Source: Actinomycetota bacterium
GTDB lineage: Bacteria > Actinomycetota > Acidimicrobiia > Acidimicrobiales > AC-14
NCBI GenBank assembly: GCA_040754375.1
Contig: JBFMCT010000016.1
Coordinates: 1 to 64,000, forward strand
Direction of reading: 5' to 3'
Length of the DNA: 64,000 nt
A program made the translations under genes and the position numbers. This document shows positions 57,540 through 64,000 of this stretch, piece by piece. The notes under the pieces are model-generated. The model was not told the DNA's origin and did not search any database. It saw nothing but the letters and a program-made list of their open reading frames with translations. Numbering within the stretch: position 1 is the stretch's first letter; each line of letters begins with the position of its first letter.

Positions 57540-58701
57540 CAGTGTCAGACGCGGCGGCACTGCGTCCTCGAAGATCCGACCCAGGACGTCGGCGGCGTCC
57601 CGGTCGGCTTCGGCGAGGAAGTGGCTGTAGACGTTCAGGGTCGTGGCGGCGTTGCGGTGACCGAGACGGCCGGCGACTGTGCGGACGTCAACACCGGCGG
57701 ACAGCAGGCGGGTGGCCACGTAGTGGCGAAGGTCATGGAGGCGCACGCCCTTCAGGCCCGCCTTCTTGCACAGCCGGCTGAAGCAGCGGCTCACGGAGTC
57801 CGGGAACCACGGCTTCGACCCGTCGACCTCGTAGCTGAACACGAAGGCCTCGCGTGACAGCTCGAACTCGCACAACGCGGCACGGTCCTCGGCACGACCC
57901 CGGTGAGCACGTGACGCCTCGACCGTCGTCGGGTCCAGCGACACCCGGCGGGACGCATGCGTCTTGGTGCCCTTCTCGACCAGGCCGTCGGCGCCGCTCA
58001 CGATGCCGCGGCTGATCGTCACGACGCCCTTGGCGAAGTTGATGTCGGACCAGCGCAGGGCGATCAACTCGCTCCGCCGTGCGCCTGTCGCAGCGGCCAG
58101 CAGGATGTAATCGGTCAAGTCCACGTCCGCACTCGTTGCCAGCGCGAACACGCGCGCCAGCTCGTCCGGAGCGGGCGGGTTGATCTGCGGCATGGGCACT
58201 CGGGGCGGGCTCGCCGACGACGCGGGGTTGTTCGCCAGCCAGCCCCATCGCACGCCCTGCGCCAGCGCCCGGTGCAGCACGCCGTGCGTCCGCCGGATGG
58301 TCCCGGGCGCCAACGGCCGGCCGGCGCGACCGCCCTTCTCCCGCAGCCGGCGGTAGAACCGGTCCAGGTCCGCCGCACCCAGCTTCGACAGTGGCACCGA
58401 TCCGACGAACGGCAGCAGGTTCCGATCCAAGATGCCTCGCGTCTCGTAAGCGCCCTTCGGCGAGAACCCCGGCGCAGCATGGGCGTACCACTCCTCCAGC
58501 AGCTCGCTCACGGTCGCGCTCGTCCGAGTCAACCCGCCCCGATCGGCCTCGGCCACCATCGCCGTCAGGGCCCGCTGGGCCTCACGCTTCCCACCGCGCA
58601 CCCGTCTTGTACACCCACCGCTTCCGCCCGCTCACGGCGTCCCGACCGACGTACACGCGCAGCTCCCAGGCGTCGCCGCGCTGCCTGATGAACCCCTGCA
58701 T
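57540..58701 (-). pseudogene. tyrosine-type integrase, frameshifted
   Basis: Reading leftward from ATG 58701 the start (MQGFIRQRGDAWELRVYV...VSGRKRWVYKT) is a typical arm-binding AP2-like domain of phage-type integrases; a one-base frameshift near 58590 (an extra G after AAGACG) joins it to RGGKREAQRAL and the SAM-like core-binding domain (SELLEEWYAHAAPGFSPKG). The catalytic domain is complete: Arg in TGARRSEL, HDLRHYV, LGHRNAATT and the nucleophile Tyr in NVYSH. The frame then lacks its expected stop near 57540 and runs on to 56985 antisense to the retropepsin-like gene. So the gene has a frameshift and probably a lost stop. It sits next to the 3' end of tRNA-Glu. Confidence 0.78.
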
Positions 58702-58724
58702 CCCGAGCCTTTCGCCGGACCTTG

Positions 58725-58744
58725 GATTGGCAAGAGATTGGCAA
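58725..58744. repeat. tandem GATTGGCAA repeats upstream of the integrase (arm-type sites)
   Basis: GATTGGCAA at 58725-58733 and again at 58736-58744, an 11-bp period, about one helical turn. They lie between the integrase start and tRNA-Glu, where integrases of tRNA-inserted elements bind arm sites. Confidence 0.5.
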
Positions 58745-58802
58745 AAGCGCCGTCTCAGAGGCACGCAGCCCAGGCTAGATGCGCTCCCACCTGGGCCTTT
58801 GC

Positions 58803-58878
58803 TGGCACCCCCAACGGGATTCGAACCCGTGCCGCCACCTTGAAAGGGTGGTGTCCTAGGCCGCTAGACGATGGGGGC
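58803..58878 (-). tRNA. tRNA-Glu(TTC), CCA encoded
   Basis: On the minus strand the acceptor GCCCCCA pairs with TGGGGGT (first pair G-T), the anticodon loop CTTTCAA gives TTC, and the T arm GGTTCGAATCC is canonical; the CCA end is encoded (58803-58805). The 5' 15 bases overlap the last codons and stop of the upstream S51-like gene. The 3' end faces the integrase, the usual insertion point of integrating elements. Confidence 0.93.
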
Positions 58879-60156
58879 CTGAGGGCTTGAGACTACCTGC
58901 CATTCGGTGCCTTCCGGGCCGTCGCGGACTTCGATGCCGGCGGCCAGGAGGCGGTCGCGGAGCGAGTCGGCGTCGGCCCAGCGGCGGTCGTCGCGGGCCT
59001 GGCGGCGGGCGTCGAGCAGGGCCTCGACGAACGGGGCCACGGCGGCGCGGGGGTCGCGCAGGCCGGTGGACGCGGCCTGGCCGAGGCGGACGACCATCGA
59101 GCGCAGGGCGGCCCGGGCACGGTCGAGCTCGTCGGACTCGGTGGTGTCGCTGGACCAGGCGTCGAGCAGCGAGACCAGGTCAAGGGCACAGGCCGTGGCC
59201 GCATCAGCGTCGCGGGCCTCGAGGGCCTGCGCGAACCGGGCCTCCAGTTCGGTGACCGAGGCCAGCAAAGGTGACCGGGCCGGCCTGGCGGCGGGGCCGT
59301 GGCCGGCTCCCGGCTGGGCCGCGTCGGCGGACACCCTCGCGGGCCCGCCCCCGCCGCCCACCCCGTGCGCTAGATCGCACGTGGCGACCGTCTCGCCCGC
59401 CTCCACCCGCCGCACGACCGCGCCCGCCGCCCGGATGGTCACACCGCCCAGGCCCGAGACGGTCGCCGTGCCTTCGTCGAGGTCGAGTACGCAGGCCGTG
59501 TGCTCGTCGACCCCGAGCACGAAGATGCCCTCGGGCAGCTTGTCCTCCAGCACCCGCAGCCGGCGCTCGCCCATGTAGCAGTAGCGGGTGTCGTGGTGGC
59601 CGCCCTCGGCGTTGTTCCAGTGGGGCACGACCACGGCCGGCAAGCCCACCCGGCCGGTGAGGTCGAGCCCCTCCAGCCAGAACGGCTCCTGGCCGACCTT
59701 GTAGATCTCGTAGACGGGCAGGGCGAACGGCCCGAGGGTGACGGCCGCCGCACTGGCGAAGGTGATGCACCCCCCGTCGCGCAGCTTGTCGGCCAACAGG
59801 GCCGGCACCCGGCTGGCCTTCCACAGCCGCAGGGCGTGGGACGGGCTGCCCGGTCCGGCGAAGACCCACCGGGCCTCGCCTAACTTCACGAGGGCGGCCT
59901 CGTGGGCCACCGACCCGACCTGGTCGGCCGAACGGTAGGACGCCAGCGACACCGGCCGCCCGACGGCCTTGCGGAAGTAGTCCTCGGCTTTGGCCGCGAT
60001 GTCGTCGGCGTTCTCCTGGAACCCGAAGGGGGTATCGAGCATCACGGCCGGGACTGAAGCCGGCCCCCCGAGGCGGGCGAACAGCTCACGGTGGAGCTTG
60101 CTCATGGTGGGGCTGGTCTCCCCCGACCCCATGATCACCAGCAGCCGGGCGGTCAC
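58864..60156 (-). CDS. peptidase S51/GATase-like protein with CysRS-like C-terminal domain
   Basis: 430 residues from GTG 60156 (the frame is open further upstream inside the hydrolase gene). N-terminal 300 residues: class I GATase/S51-like fold with VIMGSGETSPTMSK, the FASAAAVTLG nucleophile region (Ser in place of the GTSAGA motif), EQ-PFWLEGL, HTACVLDL. After a Gly/Ala/Pro linker the end (about 350-430) resembles the CysRS C-terminal helical domain: ARRQARDDRRWADADSLRDRLLAAGIEVRDGPEGTEWQV. This fusion is uncommon. The stop TAG lies within tRNA-Glu. Overlaps the hydrolase stop by 4 bp. Confidence 0.8.
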   Translation of the reverse strand: MTARLLVIMGSGETSPTMSKLHRELFARLGGPASVPAVMLDTPFGFQENADDIAAKAEDYFRKAVGRPVSLASYRSADQVGSVAHEAALVKLGEARWVFAGPGSPSHALRLWKASRVPALLADKLRDGGCITFASAAAVTLGPFALPVYEIYKVGQEPFWLEGLDLTGRVGLPAVVVPHWNNAEGGHHDTRYCYMGERRLRVLEDKLPEGIFVLGVDEHTACVLDLDEGTATVSGLGGVTIRAAGAVVRRVEAGETVATCDLAHGVGGGGGPARVSADAAQPGAGHGPAARPARSPLLASVTELEARFAQALEARDADAATACALDLVSLLDAWSSDTTESDELDRARAALRSMVVRLGQAASTGLRDPRAAVAPFVEALLDARRQARDDRRWADADSLRDRLLAAGIEVRDGPEGTEWQVVSSPQAPIV

Positions 60157-61004
60157 GGCGTGCGGCCCCTTTCGACCGATGAGGCGAACTCCTCGAGCAG
60201 GCGGGCCACGGTGTCGGGCTGCTGGACGTGCAAGTCGTGGTCGCCGACCAGGCTCGTCACCGTGACGTGGGGCGACGAGACGGACGCGTGCGGGGGCTTC
60301 GGGCCGCCGCCCGAGGACTGGGCGTGCACCAGCATCACCGGCACGCCGACGGCCGCCAGTAGCTTCGACGGGCGGTGCTCCCATAGGGCCCGCAGGAGCT
60401 GCATGTGGCGCTCACGGGTGAGCCAGGGCCCGACGGTGCCGTCGGCGCGCACCTCCAGGTTGGCCAGGGTGGCTTCGATGCCCCAGTCGTCCCAGTCGGG
60501 GTGGGCGCCGCGCAGCCAGGCCTCGACATCAGCCACGGGCGTGCCTTCGAGCGGGGGCGGGGCCAGCGCGGCGGCACAGTCCTCCCAGCGGGGCCAGCGT
60601 TCGGACAGTTCGATGGCCCCACCGTCGATCCCTACGGCGCCGGGCACGGTACCGGACGACGAACCGTAGGCCAGCTCGACCACCACGTTGCCGCCCGTGG
60701 ACTGGCCGGCGGCGATGGGCCGCACGAGACCGAGGGCATCTGCGGCCGTGGCCAGGTCGGCGGCCAGGGTGGCGAAGTCGTAGCCCTCGTCCGGCTTGTC
60801 CGACCGGCCGTGGCCGCGCAGGTCGACGGCCGCCACCGGGTGGCCGGCGGCGTGCAGCCGGCCGGCCACCGCGGTCCACGTCCGGCAGTTGGACGAGAGC
60901 CCGTGCACCAGCAGGAAGGGCGAGCGCTCCCCCCCGGCCCACAGCAGGGCGTGCAGGTCCACCCCGCCGCCAACCGCGACCAGGCGGACCTCGGGCTGTG
61001 TCAC
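60153..61004 (-). CDS. alpha/beta-hydrolase
   Basis: 283 residues from GTG 61004. Oxyanion VHGLSSNCRTW, nucleophile AGQSTGGN (Ser-Thr rather than Ser-x-Gly with Met), acid SLVGDHDLHVQQPDT with His, and YGSSSGTVPGAVGIDGG. Hydrolase of small esters or epoxides; substrate unknown. Its stop overlaps the S51-like gene start (GTGA), so they form an operon. Confidence 0.8.
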   Translation of the reverse strand: MTQPEVRLVAVGGGVDLHALLWAGGERSPFLLVHGLSSNCRTWTAVAGRLHAAGHPVAAVDLRGHGRSDKPDEGYDFATLAADLATAADALGLVRPIAAGQSTGGNVVVELAYGSSSGTVPGAVGIDGGAIELSERWPRWEDCAAALAPPPLEGTPVADVEAWLRGAHPDWDDWGIEATLANLEVRADGTVGPWLTRERHMQLLRALWEHRPSKLLAAVGVPVMLVHAQSSGGGPKPPHASVSSPHVTVTSLVGDHDLHVQQPDTVARLLEEFASSVERGRTP

Positions 61005-61056
61005 CGGGCCATCATGCACCCCCCGAGGGCCGCCGGCCGCCGTAGCCTCCGCCCTG

Positions 61057-61677
61057 ATGCGCCCCGCCCGCCCCCTCGCCTCGGCTCTGGCCGCCACCGC
61101 CGGGTACCTGCTCGGCAGCTTCCCGGCGGCCACCCTGGCCGCCCGCCTGGCCACCGGCGGGACCACCGACCTGCGCACGGTGGGCAGCGGCAACCCGGGG
61201 GCGGCCAACGCCATGACGGCCCTGGGCCGGCGGTGGGGGACGGCCGTGTTGGTGGCCGACATCGGCAAGGGGGCGGCCGCGTCGTGGCTCGGCCAGGCGC
61301 TGGCGGGCGGGACGGGAGCCCACCTGGGGGGGACCGCCGCGGTCGTCGGCCACTGCTTCCCGCTCTGGACCCGCTTCAAGGGCGGTGGCAAGGGGGCGGC
61401 GACCAGTTGCGGGCACTGCCTGGCCACCTTCCCGGCCTACTTCCCCGTCGACCTGGCCGTCGCGCTGGTCGTGGCCCGCTGGAAGCGCCGGGCGCTGCCG
61501 GCCACCGCGGTGGCGTCGGCCGTCTGGGTGGGGGCGGGCGTGCTGTGGTGGAGGAAGGGGTGGCCCAACGCCTGGGGGCCTCGCCCGACCCCGGCCCTTC
61601 CCTTGGCCGCAGCCGCCAGCAGCGCCGTCATCTTCTCGCGCTTCTGGGCGGCCCGGGGCTGGCAGGAGCGCGTGTGA
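61057..61677 (+). CDS. plsY: glycerol-3-phosphate acyltransferase PlsY-like protein
   Basis: 206 residues from ATG 61057. Membrane protein with the PlsY motifs GSFPAAT (first loop), GSGNPGAANAM and FKGGGKGAATS, and several hydrophobic segments. PlsY acylates glycerol-3-phosphate with acyl-phosphate. Its stop overlaps the FakB-like gene (GTGA). Together they suggest a fatty-acid uptake and phospholipid entry route. The upstream open frame (Arg/Pro-rich) is not needed. Confidence 0.85.
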   Translation: MRPARPLASALAATAGYLLGSFPAATLAARLATGGTTDLRTVGSGNPGAANAMTALGRRWGTAVLVADIGKGAAASWLGQALAGGTGAHLGGTAAVVGHCFPLWTRFKGGGKGAATSCGHCLATFPAYFPVDLAVALVVARWKRRALPATAVASAVWVGAGVLWWRKGWPNAWGPRPTPALPLAAAASSAVIFSRFWAARGWQERV

Positions 61678-62525
61678 CCGGCCTCGTCACCGACTCCAAC
61701 GCCCAGGTCCCGCGGGCCCTGGCCGACCGGTTCGGTGTGGTCGTGGTCCCCCTGACCGTCACCGTCGACGGCGCCCCGTTCGACGAGGGCGCCGACCTCG
61801 ACGCCGACGGGTTCTTCGCCCTGTTCGCGCCGGGCCGGGCCCCGGCCGTCACCACGGCCGCCCCCGGACCGGGGCGGTTCGTCGAGGCCTACAGCCGTCT
61901 GGCCGAGGCCGGGGCCACCGAGATCGTCTCGGTCCACATCGGGTCAGAGGTCTCGGCCACGGTGGGCTCGGCCCGGCTGGCGGCCGCGTCGGCCCCCGTT
62001 CCCGTCCATGTCGTCGATACCGGTACAGCCTCGTTCGGCGTGGCGCTGTGCGTGTGGGCCGCGGGCGAGGCCCTGGCCGCGGGGGCGAGCGCGGGCGAGG
62101 CGGCGGACGCCGCCCGGGAGGCCGCTGCCGGGGTAGGCAACGTGTTCGTGGTCAAGGCCCTCGACCTGGCTCGGGCCGGGGGCCGGCTGGCCCCGGGTAC
62201 CGGCGACCTGGCGGCCGCGCTGGTCCCGGTGATGACCATGGACGGCGGGGTCATGAGGGTGGTGGCCGAGGTGCCCGACGGCACGGGTGCAGCCGACGCC
62301 ATGGTCGCCCACGTGGCCGGCGTGGGGAGTGGGGCCCGGCTGCGGGTGGGCGTCGGCTATGGCGACCCGCAGATGGCGGCGCTGGCCGACGAAGTCTCCC
62401 GACGCCTGCGCGACCTGCCCACCGTGGCCGAGGTCGTCGGTTACCGCGTGGGCCCGAGCGTGGGCGCCCACACCGGGCCGGGGACCGTCGGGGTCATGTT
62501 CTCGCCCGTGGCCCCGGCCCGCTGA
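61674..62525 (+). CDS. DegV-family fatty-acid-binding protein (FakB-like)
   Basis: 283 residues. VTDSNAQVPRALADRFGVVVVPLTVTVDG at the N-terminus and the phosphate/fatty-acid loops (VSVHIGSEVSATVGSARLAA, VVDTGTASFGVALC, VKALDLARAGGRLA, GTVGVMFSP) are characteristic of DegV proteins. These hand fatty acids to FakA for phosphorylation; the product feeds PlsY/PlsX. It is translationally coupled to plsY by GTGA. FakA is not in the window. Confidence 0.9.
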   Translation: MTGLVTDSNAQVPRALADRFGVVVVPLTVTVDGAPFDEGADLDADGFFALFAPGRAPAVTTAAPGPGRFVEAYSRLAEAGATEIVSVHIGSEVSATVGSARLAAASAPVPVHVVDTGTASFGVALCVWAAGEALAAGASAGEAADAAREAAAGVGNVFVVKALDLARAGGRLAPGTGDLAAALVPVMTMDGGVMRVVAEVPDGTGAADAMVAHVAGVGSGARLRVGVGYGDPQMAALADEVSRRLRDLPTVAEVVGYRVGPSVGAHTGPGTVGVMFSPVAPAR

Positions 62526-62583
62526 ACGGGCCCGATCCGGCTCTCGGGTACCGAGGCCGAGCGGCCCGTCAGCCCCGGCCCGG

Positions 62584-62637
62584 CCGCCCCCGCCCCCGCC
62601 TCCGCCCCCGCCTCCGCCCCCGCCCCCGCCCCCGCCC
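62584..62637. repeat. CCGCCC-type hexamer repeat, nine units
   Basis: Nine guanines at exact six-base period (62586 to 62634), units CCCCCG with two CCTCCG variants. The minus strand is a run of G4-5 blocks able to form G-quadruplexes. It lies between the FakB-like gene and the DUF2017 gene (convergent), where it may serve as transcription end or be slippage-prone. Confidence 0.75.
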
Positions 62638-62673
62638 GTGAGCCCCGGCCCGCTGAGCCGAGGCGGGCGGGGC

Positions 62674-63153
62674 TCAGCCCCCGAGGGCGTCGATCAGTTC
62701 GCCCTGGAGCATGCTCAGGTAGTCGTAGGCCGCGAAGGCCGGGGCCCTGGGGTCGTCCCGGCTCGACGGGCGCTCTTGGCCCTCCTCGGTGATGTCCAAC
62801 CGGGTGCCGAGCACCAGCCTCACCTCGTTGAGGGCACGCATCCAGGCGTAGGCCTGGTCCTCGTCGAGGCGTTCTTCCTCGGCGCTGGCTTCCAGGGCGT
62901 CGAGGGCCTTGAGGTGGGAGTCGAGCAGCTCGCCCCCGGCCAGCAGGCGGTACTCGGTCTGGCGGTCCTCGTCCTCGGGGTAGGCCACGGGGAACAGGCG
63001 GCTGGCCGCGGGGTCGTCAGGCGACTCCAGCAACTCGCGCATCTGGGGTGCGAGCGTGCGCAGGAACTCCCGCTCGGGCTCGGGGATGCGCAGCTCGACA
63101 CCCCCCCTGCGCAGGCGCTTGACCCGCCGGCCGAACTGTCCCAGGGGGCTCAT
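62674..63153 (-). CDS. DUF2017 protein
   Basis: 159 residues from ATG 63153. Mostly helical, acidic C-terminal, with VELRIPEPEREFLRTLAPQMRELL and LRLDITEEGQERPSS / YDYLSMLQGELIDAL. In actinobacteria DUF2017 is regularly encoded next to clpS, as here (4 bp downstream). Likely an accessory of the ClpS/ClpCP degradation pathway; no enzyme activity is visible. Confidence 0.88.
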   Translation of the reverse strand: MSPLGQFGRRVKRLRRGGVELRIPEPEREFLRTLAPQMRELLESPDDPAASRLFPVAYPEDEDRQTEYRLLAGGELLDSHLKALDALEASAEEERLDEDQAYAWMRALNEVRLVLGTRLDITEEGQERPSSRDDPRAPAFAAYDYLSMLQGELIDALGG

Positions 63154-63157
63154 CTCG

Positions 63158-63448
63158 TCACTTGTCGTGCTCCATGGTGGCCCACAGCCCGTGCTCGTGG
63201 AGCCGGAACACGTCGAGCTCGGCTTTGTCGCGCGGGCCGCTGGACACCACCGCCTTACCCTTGTGATGCACGTCGAGCATCAGCTTGGTGGCCTTCTCCT
63301 TGCTGTAACCGAACAGCTTCTGCAGCACGAACGTGACATAGGACATGAGGTTGACGGGGTCGTTCCAGACGATGACGACCCAGGGGCGATCTTCGCCGAC
63401 CTTCTCGCCGACCTCCGGTTCGCGCACCTCGGTGGGGGCAGTGGGCAT
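63158..63448 (-). CDS. clpS: ATP-dependent Clp protease adaptor ClpS
   Basis: 96 residues from ATG 63448 (GGGAGG upstream). ClpS core: [46 protein letters not shown] and EHDK end, which bind N-degron substrates and hand them to ClpC/ClpA. The longer open frame upstream is Arg/Gly-rich and not expected. Upstream of DUF2017 by 4 bp, same operon. Confidence 0.93.
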   Translation of the reverse strand: MPTAPTEVREPEVGEKVGEDRPWVVIVWNDPVNLMSYVTFVLQKLFGYSKEKATKLMLDVHHKGKAVVSSGPRDKAELDVFRLHEHGLWATMEHDK

Positions 63449-63477
63449 CGCCGCCACAACCTCCCAGGATAGGACGT

Positions 63478-64000
63478 TCAGGGCCGGCTGAGAACTTCGG
63501 GGGCGGGCGTGGCTGCGCTGGCCGCCGGGGCCCCCGCCTGGGGGCGCACCGTGAACCGCAGGAGGAACCGGATGGCGGTGGCCCATACGGCCGCCGCCCC
63601 CGCGATGTGGATGCCCACGAGCAGGACGGGCACGCCGGTGAAGTACTGCGTGTAGCCCACGACGGCCTGGGCCGCGGAGACGGCCACCAGCACCCGTCCG
63701 GCGGCCATGAGCGGCGCCGGCGCGCCCGCCTTGTGCAGCCGCCACAACGTCACCAGCGTCAGGGTGATGAACAGCACCACGGCCACCCCGTGGACGCGGG
63801 CCACTTCGGCCAGCACGAACGGGAACCGCTCCACCTCGGGGTCGCCCCCGTGAGGCCCTGTGCCGGTGACGACCGTCCCCAAGAAGATGGCCAGCCCGGC
63901 GGCCGCCACCACGAGGCTCCCCTGATGGCGCAGGTCGGGGGGGACGGCCGGCCGGGGCCGGCTGCCGTCGGGCTCTCCCGCCCGGTGATGGAGGACCACG
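63478..64000 (-). CDS. ctaA: heme A synthase (COX15/CtaA), partial at window edge
   Basis: C-terminal part of an integral membrane enzyme that turns heme O into heme A for cytochrome c oxidase. At least 173 residues are in view: [12 protein letters not shown] (the conserved His-containing loop, [10 protein letters not shown]), [19 protein letters not shown] and [27 protein letters not shown] with the second-half heme His. Ends in an Ala/Pro-rich tail. The 5' part lies beyond 64000. Confidence 0.88.
   Translation of the reverse strand, partial: VVLHHRAGEPDGSRPRPAVPPDLRHQGSLVVAAAGLAIFLGTVVTGTGPHGGDPEVERFPFVLAEVARVHGVAVVLFITLTLVTLWRLHKAGAPAPLMAAGRVLVAVSAAQAVVGYTQYFTGVPVLLVGIHIAGAAAVWATAIRFLLRFTVRPQAGAPAASAATPAPEVLSRP

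Overview
The window is high-GC (roughly 70 % or more), densely coded DNA with many GTG/TTG starts and 4-bp stop/start overlaps. With its actinobacterial-type genes (FakB/PlsY, ClpS-DUF2017, a TadE/G pilus locus, LuxR-LAL regulator), it looks like the chromosome of a free-living high-GC actinobacterium, possibly of the Acidimicrobiia. That placement is inference; there is no rRNA to settle it.

Layout: 1-4000 holds the end of a Pro/Ala-rich protein, clpB and a small membrane protein, then a gene-free stretch with a diverged hairpin repeat. 4012-6444 is a compact three-gene unit: an Asp/Ser/Thr repeat peptide with a double-glycine-like leader, a JmjC/cupin hydroxylase and a sucrase/ferredoxin-like protein. 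6481-17378 is a purine cluster purA-D-E-B-C-S-Q-L-F, interrupted only by a small opposite-strand conserved gene and one very strong hairpin. 17391-23799 is a Tad-pilus locus (TadC, TadB, TadZ, CpaB leftward; TadE, TadG rightward) that lacks a TadA ATPase. 23822-27002 carries a fused branched-chain 2-oxoacid dehydrogenase E1 and a Leu/Val dehydrogenase. 27028-32899 has a cupredoxin lipoprotein, an AlkA-type glycosylase, a GlnRS fused to a GatB/YqeY tail, a methyltransferase, a DUF4389 protein and an SDR. 32909-41202 has a LAL regulator divergent from a large secreted SGNH hydrolase, a small secreted protein and a PAP2/vanadium-haloperoxidase-like lipoprotein.

41341-43779 has a hydrolase, a MmcQ-like gene, a VapBC-like pair behind a palindrome, and tRNA-Asp/tRNA-Phe. 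43812-45034 is an orphan ferric-type ABC ATPase gene behind a DtxR-like box. 45066-50154 reads as a lysine-degradation cluster: lysine 6-dehydrogenase-like, ALDH7 (aminoadipate semialdehyde dehydrogenase), DUF1338 2-oxoadipate dioxygenase (HglS type) and a D-2-hydroxyglutarate dehydrogenase-like flavoprotein, the last coupled to a UvrD-HRDC helicase. 53201-55691 has a lipoprotein hydrolase and a spermidine-synthase-like membrane fusion.

55692-58802 is a small decayed accessory region next to tRNA-Glu: an AT-rich palindrome, a frameshifted secreted peptide, an unknown protein, a DUF5678/retropepsin-like pair and a frameshifted tyrosine integrase with arm-type repeats. 58803-64000 returns to housekeeping genes: tRNA-Glu, an S51-like protein with a CysRS-like tail, a hydrolase, PlsY-FakB, DUF2017-ClpS and the edge of a heme A synthase gene. 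The most unusual points are the repeat peptide/JmjC/Suc_Fer unit, the lysine cluster and the tRNA-Glu island.
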